From assembly GCA_033782935.1 (NCBI GenBank), contig JAWQEG010001325.1, forward strand, positions 1,178,001 to 1,242,000: a stretch of DNA of 64,000 bases, written 5' to 3'. The position numbers were made by a program, and so were the translations under genes. This document shows, one piece after another, positions 1 through 10,504 of this stretch (within the stretch, counting starts at the first letter, position 1; each line of letters begins with the position of its first letter). The notes under the pieces were generated by a model that was not told the DNA's origin, ran no database searches, and saw only the letters and a program-made list of their open reading frames with translations. The DNA comes from Petrolisthes cinctipes (taxonomy: Eukaryota; Arthropoda; Malacostraca; Decapoda; Porcellanidae).

Positions 1-2155
1 CGACGGTAGGAATATTTGTGACAGCAGACAGACTCACAATGTGTGATAGAGATGCTGAAGGGCCTCTCTGCATCCCTGCGTCGCCGTACAGGGAGGAGAG
101 CGGCGGAGCGGACTTTAGAGAGGTAACATGTCAGGGAGAGAGGACGTCCAACACCACGAGGAGGCAGACGGCAGGCCTCCTTTGCGAGTCTGTCAACTGT
201 ACCATTGTGACGCAAACCCACATGGGATGGCACCCACAAAAATTTGACAGTCAAGTCACGATGACGCAATAAGGACAAAAACGATAAAATCTGCTGAACA
301 ACAGTAGAGTGTGTGGGCTGAACACTAGAGAGAGAATGAAGGGCAGGTTTGGAGTCACAAAAAATGGCAGCATTCACTCCACGTTGACAAACAACACTAA
401 CAGCATCCAGAATGGCATACAGTTCACATAATGTTGAGCTAGAGAGGTTACAGAGACGACGGCCAACCCAGCCCCCTGGAGGTGACTCCATGTCAGGTGA
501 GAAAACGGCACAACCTGCTGCACCATCCACTTGCAATGAGCCATCAGTGTAGAGGCAGTATGGATCTGTGATGGAGGACGTCACTGTTTCTATGTGTTCC
601 AGAGCCAACTGCCGCTGTAGAGAAGGCAGTTCCGACTTGGAAGTAGGTGTGAAGCTCACATCAGGTGTTGGTAGCATCCACGGAGGGGGTCCTGGGGGGA
701 CGTCGGCCACCATTATATCTATATTAAGACTACGGAGCATAGAGGAAACAGACCTTATAAGAGTACGTCCAGCAGGCAGTATGGGAGGGACTGGGTAGTT
801 TGGTCTAAGAGAAGTCCTGACTAACTGAGAATAATGGGGTGAAAGATGTGGGAAATGGAGGCACTTGACAGTGAAGCAAGTAACATTAGATCAAATTCTC
901 TCCACTAACGGGGGAAGACGCAACTCACGCTGCATGTTCACTATCCTGGTCGACATTGGACAACCGAGAATTATTCTCATTGCTCTATTCTGAAATTTTT
1001 CTAAAATTTCAAGAGTAACCCTGGGAAGTTGAATCAGAGCAGGGGAGAGGTAATCAACAACTGAACGGATAAAAACAATATAGATAGTCCTGGCTACTGG
1101 GATGGAGATGCCCGAGGAGTTGTTAGTGAGCCATTGAAGTGGCGTAAGTCGGCGCTGGAGACGACCCAATAAGTCCTGGACAATGGGATGGTCTTGAGAT
1201 CTGGCAGGGACAATTGGCCAAATATTGACTGGTGCGCCCAGGTAGCGATACTGGGAACACATGGGAATGACAGTCCCTCCAATGGTGAACACTGGCCGAG
1301 GTTGAGGAAGGCGGCAGGTGAATATTCTGCTCTTATCTGGGGAGACAATAATGCCACAGTGAGAGGAGGACACAGAGAAGGAGTCAAGAAACTGCTGGAG
1401 ATCCCTTGGTGAGGTAGAATGAACACAGATATCATCAGCATAGCACGTAATTGTAGTTCCAGGTATATCAGGGAGAGAAGTGAGCAGCCGATGCATCAGA
1501 ATATTAAATAACAATGGGCTGAGAACACCCCTTTGAGGCGTACCAAGATGAAAACTGCGCAAAGGACTGAGCGCACCACTGAAAAACACACGGGAGGTCC
1601 TGTTACTCAGGTAGCCCCGAATCCACCGTAATAGATTACCCTTTATCCCAAAGACAACCAGTTGATCCAAAATGACGTCTCTATTAGCAACATCGAAGGC
1701 ACTTCGAAGGTCAATGAAGGCCACCACACTGTCCCTGTTAAGGCGAGTGTACAGGTCGACTAGGCAGTGGTGTGTACTCCGCTGGGGAAGGAAACCAAAC
1801 AGCCATGGAGAAAGGCGATCTTGCAGTCTGTACATGAGACGATTGAGTAAGATTCTCTCCATAACTTTACAGAAACAGGAAGTAAGGGAAATAGGCCTGA
1901 ACTTCGCAGGGCCGGGCTTAGGGATGGGTATTATTGTGCTGCTGGTCCAGGCTCGTGGTACACAACCATCACGAAGACAAAGATTGTACAGTAGAAGTAG
2001 AGGGTTCCCAGGAACTTGTTGAAGTAGGCGCAGCACAGCATAAGTAATACCATCATCACCAGGGGAAGAAGCTCTACCGCGAGAGAGCACGTCACATCTC
2101 CTCCTCAGTTATCACCTCTGCATCATCGTCATCATCTTACAACAGAGCAGACATT
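1..2155 (-). pseudogene. Family A ORF2: reverse transcriptase plus RNase H, one nonsense codon
   Basis: The frame from about 2090 down to 891 encodes a LINE reverse transcriptase: FRPISLTS block, catalytic FIDLRSAFD, GTPQRGVLSPLLFN and an intact YADD. A single TGA at 891-893 interrupts it. The same frame continues open to the window start as an RNase H domain with the expected acidic residues: YTDGS near 550, CELYAI, FCDSK, and DRLAKEA after a WVPSH motif. The 399-residue ORF starting at 2090 is only the part after an internal Met; homology with copy A2 continues upstream to about 2155 through an acidic DDDDDAE stretch, though this copy is altered there. The endonuclease and any ORF1 are missing. 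One nonsense codon over roughly 2 kb suggests a fairly recent copy, or that TGA is the only damage visible here. Confidence 0.8.
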
Positions 2156-2163
2156 AGACGTAA
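1..2163 (-). mobile_element. LINE family A, copy A1 (3' part; RT + RNase H)
   Basis: A 5'-truncated non-LTR retrotransposon read on the minus strand and running off the window start. It shares its coding sequence with the plus-strand copy at 36760-38673, and that similarity ends abruptly near 2163, where LTR-retrotransposon-like sequence begins. I therefore read it as an insertion into an older LTR element. In-line RT and RNase H point to the I superfamily; the exact clade is not determined. Confidence 0.85.
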
Positions 2164-2295
2164 CATCTTGGCTGACACCTTGTCTCGTGTTCACCCATCT
2201 GCAACCTCTTCAATAAGTCTTCTATACCCAGAAGCCTTATTTTTTGGGGGAGGTGTCACGAACCTGCAACCAACCCGACAACCAGGTGCCAGCTG
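2164..2295 (+). mobile_element. Possible LTR-retrotransposon 3' end: RNase H-like terminus, polypurine tract, LTR start
   Basis: Next to A1, a short plus-strand frame reads NILADTLSRVHP, which resembles the end of a retroviral-type RNase H (N-x-x-ADxLSR). It runs on and stops at 2297. Near 2240-2256 a purine run (TTTTTTGGGGGAGG) is followed by TGTCACGAACC, the usual arrangement of a polypurine tract and an LTR beginning with TG. The other LTR edge and a second LTR are not identified, so this is a tentative call. If right, the downstream promoter could be LTR-derived. Confidence 0.3.
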
Positions 2296-2383
2296 TTGAA
2301 CGTCTCCTGTCATGACCATTACCAGCCCGCCAATCTATGCGCCAGTTGTTGCCCTTACCTACCTAGTTTGCGTAGATGTGAGG

Positions 2384-2540
2384 GCCGTACCAACCAATCA
2401 GAGACTAGTTTACATTTTCTCAACCACCCGGAGACTAGCTTACATTCTCCTAACCTATCAGAGACTGCTGGTCTCCAGACTGACCAATCAGCGGTTGATG
2501 GGGGTGTATATAAGCACTAAACTTGACTCACCAAGTCCCA
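2384..2540 (+). promoter_or_regulatory. CCAAT/TATA promoter upstream of the cold-shock ORF
   Basis: CCAATCAG occurs twice (about 2394 and 2486). This is the inverse complement of CTGATTGG, the classic Y-box core. Three imperfect direct repeats of a GAGACTAG-TTACATT unit about 40 bp long lie between them (2400-2470). A TATATAAG box at 2508-2516 is about 50 bp upstream of the ATG at 2563 and about 20-30 bp upstream of a plausible start region. The layout is that of a TATA-driven RNA polymerase II promoter. Activity is inferred. Confidence 0.5.
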
Positions 2541-2562
2541 TTGGGACAGTCCACACACAGCC

Positions 2563-3540
2563 ATGGCCCTATCAACACTTCTACCTGCTAACACCACTTC
2601 CCCTGCCGACTGTCTTGTTGGCAGGGTGAAGTGGTTTAACCATCTTCAGGGCTATGGTTTCATTACCGCTAACAACCAGGACTACTTCATCCACAGGGAG
2701 GACATCCTTCTCTCTGCCGCCACCATCTCACCACCATCCTTGAGGGACGGAGAGGTGTCCTTCACTGTGGAGGAAAGGAGGAAGGGCGTGGAGGCTACCA
2801 CCGTAGCCAAACCTGATGGTGGGCAGGTTCTGGACTCACTCCACGCCCATGGGAGGAGGACGGCCGACGTCCAACCACCTCTGCAGCGACGGCAGCAGCA
2901 GGCAGACCTCGTCACCGTCTGCACTAAGACTGCTGTTGCCTTAGCTGCCGAAGGACTAGGTCGTCTATCCGACATCCTCCAAGACGTCTTCAGGAAAAAT
3001 GGCTTGCCACCGATCGCCATTTCTCCTGAGCTACAACCACCCACCACCACCACCAGCACTACCAAGAAACGAGGCACCAAGAAGGGACGGGGGAGGAGCA
3101 GTGCAGACGCGGCACCTTCCCTGTATCCGGCCCACCCCCGTCTCCGGTTAATGCTGCCTCGCCCACTCAACCGGGCGAACAGTGGGAGGGCGCCACCACC
3201 ATCACCACTGCCATCGCCACCACCACAGTCATCGCCACCACCACCGTCATCGCCACCACCACCGCCGTCGTCACCACCATCACCGCCGTCGTCGTCACTA
3301 CTACGACCATCACCGTCCCAACCACCTATGTCGCCACCACCACAGGAGATGGAGACGGAGGAGGAAGACGACGACGATGACAAGGAAACAAGGGCCTCCA
3401 CCACCACCACCACCGGAAGTGAGAGTGAACTGGAGGACGAAGGGGAACGCCGGAAGAGGAAGAGGAGGAGGAGGGGGAGTAAGGACAGTAAGACAGCTGA
3501 GCCACCAGTCCCACCGAAGTATGTCAATGTACGGTGGTAG
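2563..3540 (+). CDS. Cold-shock-domain (Y-box-like) nucleic-acid-binding protein, intronless, 325 aa
   Basis: Residues about 20-92 form a cold shock domain: the start VGRVKWFN, the RNP1 motif QGYGFI and the RNP2-like motif DYFIHREDI. These are followed by the Y-box-type segment with DGEVSFTVEERRKGVEATTV, which matches the family pattern of a G-x-E block then KG-x-EA-x-x-V. The rest is low complexity: Lys/Arg segment KKRGTKKGRGR, long Pro/Ser runs (about 208-255), an acidic stretch ETEEEDDDDDKE, and a basic RKRKRRRRGSK likely to act as a nuclear localisation signal. Y-box proteins bind single-stranded nucleic acid, package mRNA and regulate transcription. The ORF is uninterrupted and intronless, unlike most host Y-box genes, so it looks like a retrogene or a retroelement ORF. 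Low-complexity codons make the C-terminal sequence prone to drift. Confidence 0.7.
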   Translation: MALSTLLPANTTSPADCLVGRVKWFNHLQGYGFITANNQDYFIHREDILLSAATISPPSLRDGEVSFTVEERRKGVEATTVAKPDGGQVLDSLHAHGRRTADVQPPLQRRQQQADLVTVCTKTAVALAAEGLGRLSDILQDVFRKNGLPPIAISPELQPPTTTTSTTKKRGTKKGRGRSSADAAPSLYPAHPRLRLMLPRPLNRANSGRAPPPSPLPSPPPQSSPPPPSSPPPPPSSPPSPPSSSLLRPSPSQPPMSPPPQEMETEEEDDDDDKETRASTTTTTGSESELEDEGERRKRKRRRRGSKDSKTAEPPVPPKYVNVRW

Positions 3541-3667
3541 CTGTCTGCCTCACCTCGCCTCGACCTCTTTCGGCAAAACACCAAAAAACACCAAGACCCC
3601 GACGCCTTCCATTTCAGGGACAGGTGGAACCGGTCCAACATACCATCCAGACCAGCACCTTTCTCAA

Positions 3668-3958
3668 AGTCCTTGACGTCAACCAACAACAACATCAGCA
3701 ACAACATCACAATCACAACCGCCACCACCATCACCACCGCTACCACCACCACCATCACCACCGCTACCACCACCACCATCACCACTGCTACCACCACCAC
3801 CATCACCACCGCTACCACCACAACCATCACCACCGCTACACCCACCACCATCACCACCGCTACCACCATTACCACCGCTACCACCACCACCATCACCACC
3901 GCTACCACCATCACCACCGCTACCACCACCACCATCATCATTACCACCACCACCAATA
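3668..3958 (+). repeat. CACCAT/CACCGC-type trinucleotide-based tandem repeat
   Basis: Imperfect tandem array of CACCAC, CATCAC and CGCTAC units of period 3 with a higher order of about 21-27 bp (ACCACCATCACCACCGCT). It is open in several frames (poly-Thr, poly-His), but this is repeat composition and not a gene. It lies between the cold-shock ORF and a LINE-like 3' tail. Confidence 0.9.
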
Positions 3959-4047
3959 GTCGAATAATACAGGATAGAATAAGTAATAGTGATGCCTTAA
4001 TGCCCATAAGGATGTGATAGGCAAAAAAACCAACAAAGAAGAAGAAG
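3959..4047 (+). mobile_element. LINE-type 3' end (related to the family B tail)
   Basis: About 85 bp align to the 3' end of family B: GCCTTAATG (B: GGCTTAATGACC), GATAGGCAAAAAAACCAACAA (B: GATAGCCAAGAAATCCAACAAG), then an (AAG)n terminus. No RT coding sequence is attached. Either it is a severely 5'-truncated LINE, or the cold-shock unit carries this tail as a borrowed 3' recognition sequence, as SINEs do. The next element (B1) begins directly after it. Confidence 0.5.
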
Positions 4048-4739
4048 CACCAATTCCCACCTATTATGCGTCCAGACTTTGTTGTGTCCAGACCTCGTCC
4101 TCATTGTGCATAGTGACAACAGACTACAGTACTGTCAGTGGAGCTACCTTGGTGTACCGAGGCCTCTTACTAGCAGTACTCTGTTGCCTCTTTGCCTGGT
4201 GTAAAGTAAAAAAGTAAAGTAAATTTGCAGCGTTTTGCTGCACTGCTGTGTACACCTTCAGTGATTTGATTTTTGCTGAAGGACAACCAGTAGTTTATGG
4301 TAGATAGTAGCTAGTTGTTCCCCACACCAGACCCGCAGCACTTGCTGCCTCATGGGAAACCCTGTGGTAGGGAGGCCCAGTAGTCTGGTGCGTCATTTGG
4401 GCACCTCTTTTTCTTAAACTACTTTTTCTTCCACATTTTCAATGCGACCTCCTGGGCCTACGGTTGTCTCTTGGCTGAGCAACGGTATTCGCTTGGGAGG
4501 TGGGTTCTAACTACACCACCACTCGCATTAGGCAGGTTTGGTGGTGGGGAAGTTCCTTCCGCACAAACTCCGATCCCCTAGCTGGTACTGGAGAACGCCG
4601 CCAGGCTACCACTAGGGGGGGGGGGGGGGGCGAGTAAAGGTAAATTTTATTCCCTAAATTATTATCCAGTTTTTGGGGGTTGATACAATAGTTAAGGGAG
4701 GTAGGTGAGCGTGCGGGGAGAGGGGTCTGACGTAGTCCG

Positions 4740-6108
4740 ATGCCCCGGATGGATGACCCCCCGACTAGCCTCCCTCCTCCTCAAGGAGGGAGGTTAACGA
4801 CCAAGGATCAAACTAGGACAACGGCTGACAATAATGGAACCCCTATACGGCAGACAGACAACGACAACTTGATGTTAAAATTCCTCCTATGAATGCTCAC
4901 TATGTTAATATTAGATGTGTAGATGAGGGTCAGTCTCTCAAGAATGTTAGCCCCTTTATCGTCACAAAGGTCCTTGATGGTCAAGTAGGTGGCAGTCTTG
5001 CTGCTGCTAACAAGTTACGTGATGGTAGTCTCCTGGTGAAAGTACTGAAGGCATCCCAGGTTAAGGATCTCCTTAAACTGACGCAAATTCATAACTGGAA
5101 GGTGAAAGCCACCATTCCAGTGGGGCCAAATACCTGTAAGGGCGTCATTTTCCATAGGGATTTGGCCGCTCTGAATATGGCAGACATTTTGGAAGGAATG
5201 AAGGACCAAGGCGTTGTTGATGTACAAAGTATGACCAGGATGAGAGAGAACAAGAGAGAGAAATTTGGCTTATGTTTCATGACTTTTGCTTCAGCCCATC
5301 TTTTGGATCGGTAAAGATTGGATAAGAAATAGTTCACGTTAGACCATACATTCAGAAACCGATGCGTTGTTTCCGTTGCCAGAAATTCGGACACACAGCA
5401 TTGAGGTGTTTTAATAAAGATTCATTCACTTGTGGTAAATGTGCAGGTAGTGACGAGACAGAATTGTGTTCAGAGACAGTCTTCAGGTGTGCTAATTGTG
5501 GCGGCCCCCACCAGGCAAGTGCAGGTGACTGCAGGAGCCTTAAAGTGGAGACTAAAGCAATGGCATACATGAGGGCTCATGATGTCAGTTATGGTGAGGC
5601 AAAGAGGAAGGTGGAGGGGGTTAACCAAACTCCTACAGTTTCCTATGCTGCAGCTATGACTGGCACCACTGCTCCTGTAACTACAACTGATGTTAACTTG
5701 ACTATCCAGGCTAAAAATAATGAAATTAAAGAATTAAAGGATACAGTAAGTAAATTAACGCTTCAAGTAGAAAGATTGACAAAGACAATACCAGAAATTG
5801 TTGAATCAACCCAACAAAAGAAACACCACAAGGCTGATGATACCGTATCAGCTTCAAGATCTCATGTTCTCGCTCAGGTGACTCCCATGAAGCCTACATC
5901 AGGGAGTTGTCCGGCTCGTCGCGAGACGAGCCGTTCGAGGACTGGCTCTGTACCTCATGGAAAGGAACAGGCGATGGAGGCTACCGTCGCGAAACCTGCC
6001 CGCGGGAGGCCTAAGGGAGGTACAGGGGAGGAAGAGGGTCTTCCCTCCAAGCACAAAAAGGTTCGGCCAGACGAACAAGGCTCCAAGAAACCCCATAAAC
6101 AGCGATAA
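4740..6108 (+). pseudogene. B1 ORF1, gag-like zinc-knuckle protein, frameshifted
   Basis: This is the counterpart of the intact 454-aa ORF1 at 50148-51512. The ATG at 4740 opens MPRMDDPPTSLPPPQ, then a frameshift near 4850 moves to the frame starting around 4889. A second disruption occurs near 5305, where family sequence AQIPETVKIGYE is replaced by AHLLDR and a stop. The third segment (5362-6108) holds three knuckles, including CFRCQKFGHTALRC and CANCGGPHQASAGDC, a coiled-coil stretch and the basic C-terminus ending KPHKQR. The intact protein would bind element RNA and form the retrotransposition particle. This copy cannot make the full protein. Confidence 0.8.
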
Positions 6109-6110
6109 TC

Positions 6111-9100
6111 TTCTCGCTAACCATACTCCAATGGAACTGTCGAAGTCTTAGAGCTAGATTAAATAAACTCAAACTTTTGGCTTGTTCTTACGCTGCCGAT
6201 ATTATTGCCCTTCAGGAAACTAATCTGAACGACCAAGTCGAAGACGAGGTTGTTCAGCTTCGGAACTACAGGTTAATTAGGAGGGACCGTGGGGGGAGGG
6301 GGGGGTGGAGGTGGAGTGGCAATCTACATCCGCCATAACCTCCCTTTCACTGATGTGCCGTGTAATTTTCCTCTGGAAAGTGTCGCTTGCAGAGTAAAAT
6401 TCGGTGGCACCTACCTGACTATCTGTTCTGTCTACTGTCCTCCTGATACAGTAACTTGATCTACAGTATCTTGATCTACAGGACAGTCTGCCCTGTAGAA
6501 AATCAATTGTAGGAGATTTTAATGCGCATCATACGTTATGGGGTTCCCTGCAGGATGACAGAAATGGGGAACAGATGGCTAGGCTAATCAGTGATTCCAA
6601 TTTGGTTCTTCTGAACGACGGTAGTCCGACGAGAGTTGATGATTATACTGGTAATTTTAGCGTCCTTGACCTATCTCTGGTCTCCCCACCGATTGCAGCC
6701 TCTTGCCAGTGGCTACCCATTGATGACTCATTGGGAAGTGACCATTTTCCTATTTTGATTAAATTTAAAAGCGACACTATTAAAGAGCCTTCAGCACCTA
6801 AATTTAACGTAAAAAAAGCAGACTGGGTGTCCTTCACAAAGGGTGTCAATATTGAAATTGTTGGAGAAACCATTGATAAAGTAAATAATATTCAAGATAA
6901 TATCCTCAAAGCCGCAATGGCAACAATTCCTAAGACTTCGGTAGATAGCGCAAAGCATAGAGTTCCATGGTGGACGCCAGATTGCCGCAGGGTACTGTAT
7001 GAGAGGAATAGAGCCTACAGGCTTTTCAAAAATCACATTAGTGATGAGAACTTTCGCAAGTATAAACTTGCGAGAGCTAGGGCTCGTCGAACCATCAGAC
7101 AAGCCAAACGAGACTCCTGGCGATGCTTTGTCTCTAGTATTAACAGTGAAACATCAATTTCCCAAGTCTGGTCCACTGTAAGAAAATTAAATACAAAAAA
7201 AATATCAAAGAAAATTACCAACATCTCTTTTAATAACATCAATTATGACGAACCTAGAGACATTGCTAACGCCCTCGCCAGGCAGTTCTCTTTTGCTAGC
7301 AGCTCTGAAAATTACCATCCAGCTTTCCTGCCCATCAAGGAAGCATCAGAGCTGCAGCATATTGACTTTGCAACAGGAGATAAATTAGATTACAACAGTG
7401 ATTTAACAATGCAAGAGCTTGTCCAAGCCCTAGGAGCCTGTAGTGGGACATCCCCAGGACTCGATGAGATTCGGTATGAGATGATAAAGCATCTTGATCA
7501 TGATTCCATGATCAAGATGTTGCAAGTGTTTAACGAGATTTGGAGGGGTCACACCTTTCCAAACTCGTGGCACTTTGCACATGTCATTCCCATACCGAAA
7601 GAGGGGGGGACCCCAGATCGACTTCATCGTATCGCCCTATTGCGCTCACAAGTTGCTTATGCAAGGTCATGGAACGAATTGTTAATCGTAGGCAATTGCA
7701 TTTTTTAAATTCCAGGAATTTGCTGGTTGACGAGCAGTGTGGCTTCCGTAAAGGTCGCCAGATGCTCGATCAGCTAGTGAACCTGGAAGTTCTAATTCAA
7801 GAGGCATTTGCCAATTTTTTTTTTTTTATTGCAGTATTTTTAGACATTGAAAAAGCCTACGACATGATTTGGCAACATGGCCTCCTCAGGAAACTATATG
7901 CGATGGGATTACGCGGTAACCTGCCCTTTTTTGTTAAGAATTTCATTTCTGACAGAACTTTCTCTGTCAAGCTTTTTTCGGACACAGTCACTTGCTCGGA
8001 CATATTTGTCTAGGCAAATGGGGTCCCCCAGGGGAGTGTTCTGTCTCCGACTTTATTTCTGTGTATGATCAATGACATTCTACCAGCTCCTCCTCGAAAT
8101 CTTAAATACTCACTGTACGCCGACGACTGTGCGATATGGCACTCCAGCTGTAATGCAGAGTTTTCGGCAACTCGGATCCAATTGGCACTGGATTGGATTC
8201 ACAATTGGGGCCTCCAGTGGGGTTTTAAGTTTTCAGTAAGAAAGAGTGTAGGGGTTATTTTCACTCATAGGAAGAAGCCAGACGTCTGGCTGACTATGGG
8301 TGACAACCCCCTACCTATTCAAAATTCGACTAAATTTCTTGGACTGCATTTTGACAGTCGACTGACATGGCGAGTCCATGTCAGTCAGTTAAAAATTAAA
8401 TGTTTAAAAGCACTCAATTTGCTGAAGTGCATTTCTGGTACCCAGTGGGGAGCAGATAGAAAGTCATTGCTAATTCTATATAAATCCCTGATTAGATCTA
8501 GAGTAGATTATGGGTCAATAGTGTATGGTTCGGCATCTGAGTCTGTGTTGAAAGGTTTGGATGTTGTGCAGAATGCGTGTTTGCGTGTGTGTCTTGGAGC
8601 CCTACGTTGCACTCGAATCGAACGTCTAGAAGTGGAGTCACAAGTGCCTCCCCTCCGATTGAGACGAGATCAACAACTTCTAGTAAATTGTGCTAAGAAA
8701 TCCAGGGTGCCGAGTCATCTTCCCGGGAATGCCTTGCTTCGGCAACAGCACCCGGGGGGCCATGGCGCTAGGCCCCTGGCAGAGGGACCGAATCGTCCTT
8801 CCGGGAACCCCTGCGCCCCAGGGGGCACTGGCGTGAGGCCAATGGGGATCAGGCCCCAATTTCAGGTACCCGGGGAGCCGAGTCATCCTCCTGGTAATGC
8901 TTTGGTGAGGTATTTGCAGCCGGAGGGCCATTGCGATAGGCCCCCGGAAGGGCCGAGTTATCCGCCTGGGCGTCGCATGGCCCCGGAGGGCACTGGCGTG
9001 AGGTCCCTCAGTGCAAGACTCCACGACCTCGTAGAGTGTGTCGGTATAGAATTATCAACAATCGATTCCCTGGTTTTAGTAAATATTGCACCCTGGGTAA

Positions 9101-10029
9101 CACCCCCCTTCACTGTTGTGGATTCCTGGCTACCAGGGGTTAAATCCCGGGTGCCGGAGGTGGAGGTACACCAGAGGTTTCGTGAGATAATTGTTCAACA
9201 TCTATCATATTTCCATCTGTATACCGACGGCTCCAAGACGGATGAATGTGTGGGTGCAGGTGTATGGTCGACTGAATGTCAGTTAAGATTCAGACTGCCA
9301 ATTCATACATCTGTTTTTCTTGCTGAACTTTTTGCTATTAATAAAGCGTTAGAGTTTGCCCTATCGACGACACACGATAGGATAGTTATTTTTACTGATT
9401 CATTAAGTTCACTTCAAGCTATTAAATCCTTGAATACTACTAACAACGAAATACAGGGTAATATCATTAGTAAGCTGTTTTGTGCCAATAAATCAATCAA
9501 GCTAATATGGGTACCTTCACATTATGGTATATATGGCAATGAACAGGCTGATATACTAGCCGGGTCAACTGTTGATCTGGACCTTAGCATAGTCCGTACG
9601 GATCTCAGGTGTTTTGTTTCCCTCATTAAGTCTCGAATTCATCTCCTGTGGCAAAGGCAGTGGACCATATTAAACATCAGTAATAAAGTAAAAACACTTA
9701 TTGAATCCTGGGCTACGTCATCATGGCGTAGTCGTAGCGACGAGGTAGTGTTGGCCCGTCTAAGGGTTAACGCCACATGGTTAACCAACCTAGAACCATA
9801 TGTTAATAGAAATTTTCCCCCCATGTGCCCAGCATGCACATCAATAATGTCCATCAGACACTTAATAATTTTTTGTACAGATTATGAACATCAAAGAAGA
9901 AAAATTAAACAATATTTTCAAGTTAAAAAAATGGCTTTCACCATAGAAAATATTCTGTCAGATGACAAGAATATTATAAACAAACTAATGAGTTTTCTGA
10001 GGGAGACAAAACTTTATGACCTTATATAG
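6111..10029 (+). pseudogene. B1 ORF2 (endonuclease-RT-RNase H), multiply disrupted
   Basis: The endonuclease region begins ILQWNCRSLRARLNKL directly after ORF1. Damage includes a G-run frameshift near 6300, a rearranged or deleted segment near 6455-6475, an extra G near 7605 that breaks the frame before the RT core, a T-run (7814-7828) replacing AAAAAGAA-type codons, and CAG-to-TAG at 8011-8013. From 8065 to the TAG at 10027-10029 the frame is open (654 codons). It includes LYADDC, the Pro/Gly-rich duplicated linker (about 8700-9010), RNase H (YTDGSKTDEC, AELFA, FTDSL, NEQAD) and the C-terminal CPACTSIMSIRH knuckle. As with the other B copies, there is no AUG ahead of the endonuclease. Confidence 0.8.
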
Positions 10030-10067
10030 ATTGATATAATAAAATGGATCCAATGGCTTAATGACCT

Positions 10068-10096
10068 TTGGCTATATGCCTCTGGTTGATAGCCAA
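10068..10096 (+). other. Conserved 3' stem-loop of LINE B1
   Basis: TTGGCTAT (10068-10075) pairs perfectly with ATAGCCAA (10089-10096) across a 13-nt loop, about 20 nt from the element end. The same stem is present in B3-B5 (for example 46158-46165 with 46179-46186). Its place next to the 3' terminus suggests recognition by the element's reverse transcriptase; that role is inferred. Confidence 0.6.
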
Positions 10097-10504
10097 GAAA
10101 TCCAACAAGCCAGCACCAAGTCCGGGACTTTGAGACTGGGTCGTGGAGAGAGTGGATGTATGTTTTGTGCTCTCTCCTCTAGCTGCCAGGGCCTGCCACA
10201 CCGGCAGTAGTTTTTTTTTTTTCACCCTTCTGGTGACGACTAGGCTTAGCTAGTAGTCATTCCCTCCATAGCTGGTAGAAGATATAGTAGGTGTCTATAT
10301 CTTTATATTGAGATCAACTTTGCCTCCTACCTATGGTGGACTCCCCCACTGATAGCTCTGGGTGTGAATAGACAAAGTCGGACCACCCTAGTGTGGGTTG
10401 AGAGGTTGATCTCAAACATTAGTTAATTAGGGCTGGTATTATCCCTTTCTGGTGTTTTCTTTTCTCCTTCCCACTTCCCCCTATCCTTGGGGGAAGTGGT
10501 CACT

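Larger units (their letters stand above)
4048..10113 (+). mobile_element. LINE family B, copy B1 (full length but degraded)
   Basis: Complete element with about 690 bp 5'UTR, ORF1, ORF2 and a 3' end finishing CCAACAAG. Flanks look like a target-site duplication: AGCACCAATTCC before and AGCACCAAGTCC after, with one mismatch. The 5'UTR (4060-4739) contains a 16-base G run at 4615-4630. The ORFs carry several frameshifts and stops. RNase H, three CCHC knuckles in ORF1 and a short-repeat 3' tail fit the I superfamily (I/Nimb-like); the clade assignment is inference. Confidence 0.85.

Noticed and set aside
2682..4007. 441-codon minus-strand ORF rich in Val/Met and Asp/Gly
   Set aside because: It is the complement of the cold-shock ORF's low-complexity end and the CACCAT repeat; there is no domain and composition explains its length.
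3534..4017. Poly-His and poly-Thr ORFs
   Set aside because: Products of the trinucleotide repeat in different frames.
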